A DNA stretch of 64,000 nucleotides, taken from assembly GCA_033439265.1 (NCBI GenBank), contig JAVTVX010000016.1:16476701-16540700 (forward strand). Direction: 5' to 3'. A program made the position numbers and the translations under genes. Positions 21,261-31,823 of this stretch are shown here, in pieces. The notes under the pieces are model-generated. The model made no database searches. It was not told the DNA's origin and saw nothing but the letters and a program-made list of their open reading frames with translations. Origin of the DNA: Dillenia suffruticosa. Lineage: Eukaryota; Streptophyta; Magnoliopsida; Dilleniales; Dilleniaceae. How positions within the stretch are numbered: position 1 is the stretch's first letter; each line of letters starts with the position of its first letter.

Positions 21261-24200
21261 TGTCACGCCCCGAACCGGGATCGTGAATAGCCGTCCGTTG
21301 TCCCTGGATACCGGCTGTATTTTTACAGAAAATCGGACAGAATCTCCCAAAAAATCGGAGGTTTCCCATGTACAATTTCACCTGTATATCACATTTATCC
21401 TGTAAAATAAATAATTGACCATCCCGACCTCTCCAAAATCAACAAATACCATAGCCAACATCCAGAACAACTCAAAACTATAAAGTTTCTAGCAGTCCTA
21501 GCAACAGACCTCTACTGTCATGCCCAACTAGAGCATGAGTAGCCGCCACACCGAACGGATTTAAATTCTACGCATATATAAAATAAATTCCCAAGTTATT
21601 TTTAAATATTCACAAATGCCATAAATCAATACGAGGGTTTCACGAATAAATGTCCATAATTTATACAGTCATCCCAAAAATTTAGATAAATACATTGGTC
21701 AAAATAAAATCTCCAATACATAATGATATCACCAATCATCGTAGCGGAAGAAATGAAAATATCCATACCCAAACCCAGTGATATCACGTTCGCGTCACAA
21801 TTATACAAACCCAACAATACCTTCTCGGTCCAACACTAATTCTATGGGAAAGAAAGCGAGGTGTGAGTATCTATGGAAGGATACTCAGTAAGTGAGAGGA
21901 TTGACATCATACTATCAATATCGATGGTGAACTTGGAGTGTCAAAGTATAAGATAAAAAAAATATCAACAGTATGCAAACCGATCATGTTATTTCAAAAT
22001 CATATATCATACGCACACATCAGAAATCAAGATTTGCATCCAATATTTTTACATCAATGTCATGAAGAGCCGGCCAATGAAATATTCCCGGCAATTATCT
22101 ACCTCGACCAAGGATGGCGCATTGGGGGTTTTTCCAAATGCAAGTATTAAATAATGGCTCTCTGCCCAATGTTGGCCACAGGCTACTCCAACTAGCTTGC
22201 AAATAATAATAATGTACATATAACTAGTCGGCCGTGTATAGTGCCCCCGCCTGGTGCTAGACGAAGCCGTACTCAACGTCCTCTTCGATGAGGGTCAACC
22301 TGGGACACCCATACACATGACGATCTGGCGGATACCTCCGGCCGAAACATATCCGGACACAAAGGGTGCCTCTACCAGATGTCCTTCGTAGCTACGGATC
22401 ACAATATCATATCGGCCGGGCACGTAAACCCATGCATCCCATCACCATGTCGGCCGGGCATATAGCCCCATGCATCATATCATAACGTCGGCCGGGCATA
22501 CAGCCCAAATATATAAGTAAATCCATTTAAAGCCATGTGCCAATGCAGTGGAAGCATTAAAACATATCAATATGTCGAAAATGTGGCACAATATTCAGTT
22601 ATCAAAACTCATGGATGCATATCAATAAAGTCAGAAATTAAGACACTCCAAAGGTCACAAAACATTTCATAAAATATTCAAAAATTCTAACAATCATACA
22701 TTTTGCAGAAACATGTCATTTAAAAAATATTTTTGAAATATGGTTTTCAATCAATAGCGAATGTCAAAGTCCCACTCACAGTTCTAGGGAGAGTGGTCAC
22801 TCCCTATTTTCAAAACAAATCCAATCTGTTTCCTCGAGTCTCCAAAAAGATCAAACTAATCAAATCATCAAAATTGAATATCAATTTCTCAAGCATCTTT
22901 AGGGTTTATCCGAAAGACATGAAATGTACAATATCTTCCACTTTACAGCTCATTTCATTCCAACCCTACAACTCAGATACTTTCATGCATATTTCAAAGT
23001 TTAACTCTAAGGGAAACTATTCGAATTCACTCGACATAATTTTGTGATTCTGTAACATGCTTCTTTCGTATCAGACCATCTAGTTTCTGTAACATTCTGT
23101 ACTTAACCTTCAAAGTCACATATAATCATTTCAGAATTTGTATTCTATTCGCATTCTACTTACACTCTGAACATATACAGAACCTTTCATCTTAGATTCA
23201 AATCTAGATTCATTCAATTTATCAATTAGAACCGAAATCTCTTCACCTAGTGTTTTCTCGAAGCATAGAGTTTCGTCCGAATGTCTCTTCGGTCACTCCA
23301 AAGTCTATAGTATTTCCTATCAAAACAAGATTTATTTATTAGATCTAAACACTTAGATCAGAATTAAAACTCTTAATTAGTTACCCGCGTGGAGGTTCGT
23401 GGGCTGTCACGGGCTCACGAGCCGTCTCGGGCTCGTGGGCTATAGCTAGCGGGCTCGCTGGTCTGCGGGCTAGTGGGCTGGCGGGCCTACGGGTTGGCGG
23501 GCCTCTGGCTGATGGGCCTGCGGGCTGGCGGGCCTGCGACTGATGGGCCTGCGGGCTGGTGCTCGCCCGTGCGCTGGTGCACGCCCATGTGCTCGTGCGC
23601 TAGTCTGGTGCGCGCTCGTGCTCCGGCTCGCACGTGCTCGTGTGCTGTGCTGGTACGCGCTCGTGCGCTACTGCGCGCCCGTGCGCGCTACTGCGCGCCC
23701 GTGCGCGCTACTGCGCTGGCTCGCGCGCGCTCGTGAGTTGTCTCGCGCGCTTGCTTGCGCTCGGGCTCGATCCTACTCGCGGCCTGGGCTCGCGCTGCAG
23801 GCTCGGTCCTGCTCGCTCGCGAACTGAGGTGTGCTGTATTCACACTGTGGTCGTGCGGAGAGGATCGCGTAAGGGCGCGATCGTGCTCGCCCTGGGTGGA
23901 TTGCGAGGTGGCAGAAGGTGCTGGGCTGCACTCGCGGAGGCTTGCGGTGGTGGAACGAGCAGCGGCAATCGCGAGCAGTGGCGTGCGGTGGTAGCGGAGG
24001 CTTGTCTAGTAACTCCCGCAACTGGACCTTGAGCTCTCTAAGCTCAGCTGGCACCATTCTGTATGGCGGAATAGATATGGGAATGATCCCTTGAGTTAAG
24101 TCAATCTCGAAATTAAACTCCCAAACTGGTGGTAGTTCAGGTAACTCCTCAGGAAATACATCTGGAAACTTCTACACCACTGGGACCTCATCAAGCCTTG

Positions 24201-24893
24201 GCCCCTCCACAGTGATGTCAATAACATGAGCCAGGTATGCCGTGCACCCGCGCCGTATCAATCTCTTGGCTTTCATCACCAAAACAATACAGCGAGATAA
24301 CACTCGCCCCTCGCCTAGGAACCTCAACAATGGCTCCTCGGGTCTCTGAAACTTTACTTCTTTGGTGAAGCAATCTACTGAGACTCTATGCATGCTTAGC
24401 CAATCCATCCCTAGGATGGCATCGAAATTCGTTATTTCATTTGGAATCAAGTCTGCCTCAAGTATCGCATCTCTATCCATGACCTTACTCCCTCTGTAGA
24501 CAGAATCTTTAAGTATCTGCTCACCGAGAGGAGAAATTACCAACTCGTACACTGGGCCGCGCGCTCGTGCATTGGCTCGCGCGAGCTCGTGTGCTCGCAT
24601 GCGCGCTTGCTCGTGCTCGCGGGTTCGGTCCTGCTCGCGGCCTGGGCTCGCGCTGTGGGCTCGGACCTGCTCGCGGCCTGGGTTCTCGCTACTGGCTTAG
24701 TCCTGCTCGCTCGCGGACTGAGGTGCGCTGTGTTCGCGCTATGCCCATGCGGCAGAGTGGCGAAGCCGAAGGGAGAGAGTGACAGCGAGAGGGAGTGAAG
24801 AAGAAGAAGAAGAAGGAGAAGGAGAAGGCGGCGATCCGTTGGCGTCGAAGCTCACGGCGAAGGAGCGGCGCCGCGGTACCCCGGTGGGGGAGA

Positions 24894-24938
<45 letters not shown>

Positions 24939-25053
24939 GGAGAGGGAGTGGGATTAGGGTTTCCAACCCTAATCCCCAAATTTGGGGACGCAGCGTTTTG
25001 CCCCAAAACACTACGTCTCCATATTTGGTTTTTTTTTTTATCTTGGTTTTACA
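21261..25053 (-). repeat. Solo Tekay LTR, minus orientation, target duplication ATTAT
   Basis: Starts TGTCACGCCCCGAACC and ends GGTTTTACA on the plus strand, in the same orientation as the Tekay-1 LTR. ATTAT precedes it (21256-21260) and follows it (25054-25058), a perfect 5-bp target duplication. At 3793 bp it is longer than its relatives because it holds a pol fragment (24003-24550) flanked by repeated GC-rich LTR sequence. Three copies of a roughly 33-bp TCGGCCGGGCA-containing unit lie at 22411-22510. No internal gag remains outside the captured piece. Confidence 0.88.
24003..24550 (-). pseudogene. Captured protease/reverse-transcriptase fragment inside an LTR
   Basis: Minus-strand reading gives the middle of a gypsy protease (LGEQILKDSVYRGSKV, ITNFDAILGMDWLSMHRV, VDCFTKEVKF), the linker to reverse transcriptase, and its first residues (MVPAELRELKVQLREL). 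It aligns with Tekay-1 positions about 3440-2890. On both sides the sequence returns to GC-rich LTR, and LTR text near 23780-23850 is repeated at 24640-24740. So about 550 bp of coding sequence sits inside an LTR in the same orientation. It lacks the protease active site and is not a gene by itself. Confidence 0.88.
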
Positions 25054-25385
25054 ATTATGATTTGGGACTTCTTTTGTTTTAAATACTTTAATTGTGTTGA
25101 GAATTCTAGAACGGTTGGGATGGCCAATTTTGTATGCATGCATGTACAGGAACTCCCGCCCCATTTGTGTGTCGACACATGCTCGTATGTATAGGGATGG
25201 ACCGGATTGGTCCTTTGCATGTGTATTGTTATATGATTTTCCTATTTCTGATGGAGTTGTGTATTGGATGAGTTGCTGAACTGATTTGTAGCCTTGTGGA
25301 GTCCTGGTATATGGGGAAGTTCTGCCCGTGTATCGAGACAACGCGGCGGCTGTTGCATGGTCGATTTGAGGATCAACGCATGACA
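25054..25385 (+). repeat. 5' LTR of Tekay-2, second part (U5 end)
   Basis: It resumes after the solo LTR with the duplicated ATTAT and ends CGCATGACA, seven bases before the PBS. It shows the ACAACGCGGCGGCTG block also present near the end of the 3' LTR, but is otherwise clearly diverged from it. Confidence 0.72.
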
Positions 25386-25392
25386 GCTTTAT

Positions 25393-25404
25393 TGGTATCA
25401 GAGC
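25393..25404 (+). other. Primer binding site of Tekay-2
   Basis: Perfect TGGTATCAGAGC, complementary to the 3' end of plant initiator tRNA-Met. It is 7 bp after the LTR. Confidence 0.97.
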
Positions 25405-25640
25405 GACAGGTTGGCTCACAATTTTAAAGGATGGTTTTGAAATATTTTCAATTGTTTCCAAATGTCCCAAAAGTTTTCTAAAAACTTTGAAATGTTTGGT
25501 TTTCAAAAACGGTTTTCGGAGAATGTACAAAGTCTTCCATGGATTTCTTAGGAAATTAGAAACATTCTTTTTAGGGGGTTAAGTATTAGCTTTCGCTTAA
25601 CCCTTTGACTTAATTGTAATTTCTTGTTGTGTAGATCACT

Positions 25641-26357
25641 ATGCCTTCACGAAGGAGAATAAGGAATGTGAACGAGATTCCTCTATCGGAGCACGAGGAT
25701 GAGTCGTCCTCGAATGTTGTCCCTCCTTCTGCGTCTGCACACCCGGCTCCTTCCACCGGGATTCCCACTCCTCTTATTGCCACTCTACAGCAAGTAATGG
25801 AGTGGTGGAGCACCTTTGGAGTACAATACCAAGCTCCACATCCGACTTCAGCTCCTCCACCGGCTCTTCCTTCAGTTCCGGTTGCTACTCCTAGTACTCC
25901 ACTAGCACCTCCTCCTCCGGTTGTCACAATAACCGATCGCCCTACTGTGGAGTTATCTAAGTTGATAAAGGAGGCAAGGCAATTAGGATGTGAGACATTC
26001 ACGGGCACTTCTGATGCTTCAGTGGCCAAAGAATGGGTTGGCCGAATCCAAGAAACCGTCTCCGATATGAGACTAAGCGATGAGATAAAATTATGGGTGG
26101 CGGTGAAACTATTGGATAAAGGTGCGAGAACATAGTGGGAGAATGTGAAGGGAAGAGCTCCTGTTCCTCCTACTTGGACAAAATTTCTTAAGGCCTTCGA
26201 GGAGAAATACTACACCCGATTCTATCAGGATCATAAAAGAGAGGCATTTTTCAAATTAGCTTAGGGAAACAAGACAGTATCGGAGTACGAGACAGAACTG
26301 AGAGAGCTTGCCAATTATGTTCCAGAGTTTGTGAACTCCGAGGAGTCTCTAAATTGA
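25641..26357 (+). pseudogene. Tekay-2 gag, truncated and fused to reverse transcriptase
   Basis: Gag starts at ATG 25641 (MPSRRRIRNVNE), six bases after a TTGTTGTGTAG acceptor-like site. The N-terminus is Pro/Ser-rich to about 25920, then the gag domain follows: LIKEARQLGCETFTGTSD, AKEWVGRIQETVSDM, then a TAG stop at about 26133 in place of a sense codon before WENVKGRAPV, and FEEKYYTRFYQDHKRE. A second stop lies near 26262. After ELRELANYVPEF the sequence jumps at about 26358 straight into reverse transcriptase. This gag is much more diverged from Tekay-1 gag than the pol regions are from each other. Confidence 0.88.
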
Positions 26358-27140
26358 TAGCAGTTGCGGATTAGGACTCAAGATGTGCCAAAGACAGCTT
26401 TCCGCACTCGATACGGGCACTATGAATTCCTTGTCATGCCATTTGGGATGACTAATGCTCCAGCTGCGTTCATGGACTTGATGAACAGAGTTTTTCACGA
26501 TTATCTGGACCAGTTTGTCATAGTTTTCATAGACGATATACTAGTGTATTCACGGAGTGACGAGGATCATGTTCAGTATCTTCACACCGTTTTACAGATC
26601 TTTCGCGATGAGCAGCTGTATGCCAAATTCACAAAATGTGAATTTTGACTAAGACAGGTTGGATTTTTGGGGCATGTCGTTTCTGCAGAGGGGATTTTTG
26701 TTGATCTGCAGAAGGTCAATGCCATTATGAGATGGGAGCAGCCGCAGACAGTGACTGAGATCAAGATTTTTCTTGGTCTGGGCAGGTATTATCGCAGACT
26801 TGTTGAGGGCTTTTCCTGGATAGCTGCACCATTGTCTAGATTGATGCGAAAAGGTATCAAGTTTGTATGGGATAACCGTTGTGAGGTGAGTTTTCAGGAG
26901 CTCAAACAACGGTTGACTACAGCTCCGATTTTGGCTCTTCCTACCAGCAGTCACGAGTACACAGTGTATAGTGATACTAGCCGACAAGGGTTGGGTTGCG
27001 TTTTGATGCAAAATGGTCGGGTGATCGCCTACTCTTCTAGACAGTTGAAGAAACATGAGGTGAATTATCCGACACACGATCTGGAGCTTGCAGCCATAGT
27101 CTTCGCATTGAAGATATGGCACCATTACTTGTCGGGGTGA
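26358..27140 (+). pseudogene. Tekay-2 reverse transcriptase (N-terminus missing) and RNase H
   Basis: It begins inside the SAYHQLRI motif, so the first 90 or so residues of the polymerase are absent. The catalytic box [13 protein letters not shown] is intact with both aspartates. A TGA replaces Trp at about 26646 (KCEF*LRQ). Fingers and connection regions read [15 protein letters not shown] and [17 protein letters not shown]. RNase H follows with [16 protein letters not shown] and [16 protein letters not shown], then a frameshift near 27138 ([15 protein letters not shown]). It is collinear with Tekay-1 at 2700-1900. Confidence 0.93.
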
Positions 27141-28450
27141 CTTGCCGGGTATATACGGATCATAAAAGTCTGAAGTATTTATTCACCCAGCAAGAACTTA
27201 ACCTGAGATAGAGGAGATGGTTGGAACTTCTCAAAGATTATGATCTTGTCATTGATTATCATCCGGGTAAGGCCAATGTGGTTGCTGATGCCTTGAGCCA
27301 GAAATCAGCTTCATCGTCTCAGGAGAACGATATGGCGTACCTCAATTGTTTGATGGGACTCCGGGATTTGGGAGTCAGATTGGCTAGTGATGATCAAGGC
27401 ACTCTACTAGCTAGGTTTGAGGTCAGGCCGACGCTGTTGGACCGTATTAGGGAGCTTCAGGGCACTGATACCGAACTTTAGAGAGCCTGCAGAGGTAATA
27501 TAGATGATTTCAAAATCCGTAGTGATGGACTTCTGACTTATCGAGATAGAATGGCTATACCCACCAATGAGGATCTCTGTAGGTCCATATTAGAGGAGGC
27601 ACACTCCTCGGCCTATGTCTTGCACCCAGGTAGTACAAAGATGTATCGAACTATTCAGGGTAGCTATTGGTGGCCAGGTATGAAGAGGGACATTGCGGAG
27701 TTTGTAACTAGATGTTTAGTCTGTCCGCAGGTGAAAACTGAGCATCAGAGGCCAGCGGGTTTGCTACAGCCTCTTCCCATTCCCGTATGGAAGTGGGAAC
27801 ATGTGACTATGGACTTTGTTATAGGATTGCCGCGGACTCAAGCCAGATATGATGCCATTTGGGTGGTAGTCAATCGACTCACCAAGTCTGCCCATTTCAT
27901 CCCGATGCGTAGCGACTCTCCATTGGAGACATTGGTACGTCTGTATATTGACGAGATAGTCAGACTCCATGAAGTTCCCGTGTCCATAGTCTCAGATAGA
28001 GATCCAAGGTTCATTTCTCGATTTTGGCCCAAGCTGCAGGAAGCTTTAGGCATGCGGCTCAGTTTTAGCACAGCATATCACCCACAGACAGATGGTCAGT
28101 CAGAGAGGACCATTCAGACCCTCGAAGATTTGCTTTGGGCTTGTGTCATGGATTTTCGGGGTAGTTGGGACAGGCATTTACCGCTGGTAGAGTTTGCATA
28201 TAATAATAGCTATCAGGCCAGCATCGGTATGCCACCCTATGAGGCACTCTACGGCAGGAAGTGTCGCACCCCGTTGTGTTGGGATGAGGTAGGCGAGAGA
28301 CACCTTACCAATGTTAAATTAGTCGAGGAAACTAAGGAAAAGGTCAGGGTGGTCCGTGAGCGGTTGAAAGCCGCCCAAGACAGACAGAAGACATATGCGG
28401 ATCGGAGACGCCGGCCTTTAGAGTTTGAGTGGGTGATATGGTGTTTTTGA
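27141..28450 (+). pseudogene. Tekay-2 RNase H end and integrase
   Basis: The segment opens with YTDHKSLKYLFTQQELNL, a stop, then DYHPGKANVVADALS. A TAG near 27480 ends the linker. Integrase from about 27551 has a complete HHCC finger: histidines in the EAHSSAYVLHPGS block and cysteines in TRCLVCPQVK. The core shows MDFVIGLPRT, VSDRDPRF and [15 protein letters not shown], so the DD-E residues are present. The C-terminal end loses frame near 28430 by a one-base deletion (LEF|GDMVFL). This is the best-preserved integrase in the window. Confidence 0.93.
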
Positions 28451-28851
28451 GGATTTCTCCCTTGAGGGGACTCATTCGACATCGGCAGCAGGGCAAATTG
28501 AGCCTCAGATACATTGGCATGTTTCGTATCATCAGTAAGGTTGGGAGAGTGACATACAGACTAGAGCTGCTAGACGAGTTATCTCGGATCCATGATATCT
28601 TCCATGTATCAATGTTGAGGAAGTATATCCCAGATCCTTCGTATATTTTAGAGCCTCCGTCTGTTGAGTTACGAGAGGATCTCAGTCTTCCAGTTCAGCC
28701 CGTAGCTATTCTAGATCAGTAAGTCAGGAAGCTGCGGAGCAAGGAAGTCTCGTTGATCAGAGTCTTGTGGAGGAGTGACCAGGTTGAGGAGGAGACCTGG
28801 GAGCTCGAGGAGGCTATGAGGAGACAGCACCCCCATTTGTTTGCTGGTTAG
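28429..28851 (+). pseudogene. Tekay-2 integrase C-terminus and chromodomain
   Basis: GDMVFLRISPLRG, YRLELLDELSRIHDIFHVS and MLRKYIPDPSYILEPP give the integrase C-terminal domain. A TAA at about 28720 (ILDQ*VRKL) interrupts the polyprotein just before the chromodomain, which reads LIRVLWRSDQVEEETWELEE and ends HPHLFAG with a stop at 28849-28851. The module is the histone-reading tail typical of Del/Tekay integrases. Confidence 0.92.
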
Positions 28852-28880
28852 TCCTCTTTTAGTTTCGAGGACGAAACTTG

Positions 28881-28899
28881 TTTTTAGGAGGTTAGAAAA
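28881..28899 (+). other. Polypurine tract of Tekay-2
   Basis: TTTTTAGGAGGTTAGAAAA lies directly before the 3' LTR start TGTAACACCG and is nearly the same as the Tekay-1 tract. Confidence 0.85.
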
Positions 28900-31823
28900 T
28901 GTAACACCGACACTGCAGTGTCTGTAATTTAATTATATAAAGAGAAATTTATTTATTTAAATTGAATTTTGATTTTGGGGTATTTAAATTAAATTTTTAG
29001 AATATTTTAATTTGTCGAATCTGCAAATTGAAGTAAACCCTGTTTTTACAAAAAATTTAACTTTTAGTGAAGTGTGGGTGTGAAGACATATATATATATA
29101 AAAAAAAGAGAAGAGAGAGAGGAGATGCTATGTTTTGGAGTGAAACGGAGCACCTCCCAATTAGGGTTGGAAACCCTAACTTTATATCCCTCTCTCTCCC
29201 TCTCTCTTTCTCTTTCTCTCTCTCCTCGACCCTTCACCTCCCGCAGCCACCTTCTTCCTACGCCGCGATCGGTCGCTCGCTCCGCCACCTCTCTCCACCG
29301 CGAGCAACCACCACCATCTTCTTCTCTCTCTACCTCACTCACAGACTCTCTCTCACTGTTTCTCTCTCTCCACTGTTCACTCTCTCTCTATCACTCACGA
29401 TCTCCCTCCCACTCGATCGCCCTCCACCGCGAATCCGCCACCTTCCACCGCGATCCGCCACCACCGCGAGCACACCCCAACCGCTGCAGCTTCTCCCTCC
29501 CGCAAGCGCGCTGCAGCGCGATCCTCTCTGCATGAGCGCAAGCACACCACAGCGCTCAAGCGCACTCGAGCCCACTAGCGCTCAACCCGCGAGCACGCGA
29601 CTGCAACCCAGCCCGCGAGTGTGCGAGCCCGCAAGCGTGCGAGCCCGCGAGCCCACTGTGGCAGCTAAGCCCGCAGCCGCGAAGCCCACTGCGGCCTGCA
29701 GCCAGCAGCCCGCGATAGCCCGTGACAGCCCGTGACAACCCGCGAGTCTCTGCGGAGCATTGTAGATTTTGGAGCGTCGAGGAGACATTCGAACGAATGT
29801 CTGCGCTTTGAGAAAACCCTAGGTGAGAAAAAATTTCTTACCCATTTGATTATTTGAATGAATGTTAGGGTTAAGTTAAGAAATGAGAAGAATTGGTTGG
29901 CGTGCAGGTGCTGCGTACTGCACACAGGCGCTGCGCACCCTGTGCACAGGCACTGCGTGCCCTGTGCACACGCACTGTGCGCCCCGCACATGGGCACTGC
30001 GAGCCCTGCATATGGGCGCTGCATGCTGCACAGAGGAGCGCTAGGCTATGGCCCTATTGGCCCTTGGGTGCGACCGAAAGATTGGATTGGTGTGAGCCCT
30101 GTGCGAGATTGGTCGATTACCAACACTTGAGTTTTGTAGACATGCTGTATGCATGAACAAAATATGAGGAATTAGGGTAAGGTTCTAAAGGATTCGAACT
30201 ACCTGATTTGCATACGTGTATTAGAAGTGATAGCCTATTTCCTATAACTACGTAGGTTTGAAACTCGTTGATTTTATATATATATATATACATTCGTAAG
30301 TATTGGGTGTCTTAAGTTAAGAGAACACTTTTCTTCGTTTCGTGGTATTATTGGGGAGTGCGCTAGTCTCCCCCATACTGTGAGTTGGATTTTTTTCAAT
30401 GCCTTTGTTTAATATGTAAACCCTGTTTTATAACATTTTGATAAATGAGCATAATTTGTCGTGTGCTTGAAATGTTTTGATTGGTTTTGGAACTGACTTT
30501 TTGTGAATCGTTGGAGTGTCCAAAAATTTGGTTGAATTATGAAAATTATGCATCCATGTGGTTGAAATGTATAATGTGTCATTTTACGCTATATATTGCA
30601 TTTGGTTTGTGAACCTCATTACGGCACATTCTTGATATGATATTGATTTTGGCTTTGAGGGCTTTGGTATGTATTGTTCCGTAGCTACGAAGGACACCGT
30701 GAGAGGCGCTTGGGTGGCGTCCGGATATGCCTAAGCATGGGGTATTGCACGAGTTGTCATGATTTTATTTAACGACACGTTACTAGCCAGGATGAACCCG
30801 AAAAGGGGAAGGATTTGGATACTCTCTCTAAGTCTAACACCTGAACGAGATCCGTCGCCAACGTCGGGGTAGAGAGCACTTTAAATAAATTTGCATATAA
30901 CACCCCCGGTGTGACTGTCATAGGTCGAGGTAGACCTCTACTAGGACACTTTCGACTGGCAGCTCTATGATTTTAATGACAGTGCTTTGGATGCATATTT
31001 GACTGGATAATGCGTGCAAATGATATATTGTTGAAATGAAAAGCATGATGATTTGAAATATGAATTGTATACTTACGCTTTGACACTCCAATTTCACAAT
31101 TCTTATTAGACGATTGCATTGACCCACTCACTCACTGAGTATTCTTTCCCTGAGTACTCACCCCTCATTTCTCTTCTTGTTTCAAAGATAGTATTTGACA
31201 AGGAGCGTTGCTTTTAAGACGCTTAGTATCATTGGGAGATCTGGTCTGGACTTGAAGAGTTATTGTTTATTTTCGCTATAATTTTGTGAGTTAAAAATTT
31301 TATTGATGATGTATATGTATTTTGAGGTCTATAGATGACCATTGTATAATTCTGGGATGACTGTACAAATATGGATATTTAAATCGTGGAACTCTCATGT
31401 CATTGCATAACACTTGCATTGAGGCAATTTCTATTCATTTGTGTATGTTACTTGGGAATATGTCATGTCCTAAAAATGTATTTTAGAACCGCTCAGTGCC
31501 ACCTCTAAATCACAAGAGGGGCACTGGTGGCTGTTTATACCTTTGACAGGGGCATGGCAGTAGAGATCTATGGTTAGGACTGTGCAAATTCGTTTTGTTA
31601 GCATTGCGTTGTCCTGGATTGTACTGTATGGATGTGTTGGTCTGATATTGAGATTGGATTTATGTATTGTGAGGCCGGGTTGGCCCTATTGTACAGGTAG
31701 CAGGTTGATTGCTATATGGGAAACCTCTGATATGCGGGAAGGTTCTGCTCGATTTTCTGTAAAAATATAACCAGCATTCAGGACAACGGGCGGCTGCTTA
31801 CGATCCCAGTTCGGGGCGTGACA
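28900..31823 (+). repeat. 3' LTR of Tekay-2
   Basis: 2924 bp, from TGTAACACCGACACTG to CGGGGCGTGACA. Landmarks in order: TTAGGGTT-GG-AAACCCTAA palindrome near 29160, CT tract 29185-29225, GC-rich leader 29225-29740, AAACCCTAG|GTGAGA near 29821, CCGTAGCTACGAAGGA near 30681. It is followed by CAACA, which does not match the bases before the 5' LTR. Serine/proline/arginine-rich open frames in the leader are composition artefacts. Confidence 0.9.

Larger units (their letters stand above)
19227..31823 (+). mobile_element. Tekay-2: Ty3/gypsy chromovirus, plus strand, chimeric and nested
   Basis: Order: 5' LTR (19227-21260 plus 25054-25385), PBS 25393-25404, truncated gag (25641-26357), reverse transcriptase from its middle onward (26358), RNase H, integrase, chromodomain (to 28851), PPT, 3' LTR (28900-31823). 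A solo LTR with its own target duplication splits the 5' LTR. The two LTRs differ in length and are only distantly similar, and flanks differ (ATTAT left, CAACA right), so the element looks like a recombinant of two related elements. Gag zinc knuckle, protease and the N-terminal half of reverse transcriptase are missing. Confidence 0.82.

Noticed and set aside
24739-25530. 263-codon minus-strand open frame over the solo LTR end
   Set aside because: It crosses an LTR boundary and the target duplication into another LTR, and contains a GA/CT run; not a real gene.
29067-29735. 222-codon plus-strand open frame in the Tekay-2 3' LTR
   Set aside because: Low-complexity Ser/Pro/Arg text from CT and GC-rich tracts; not conserved in other LTRs.
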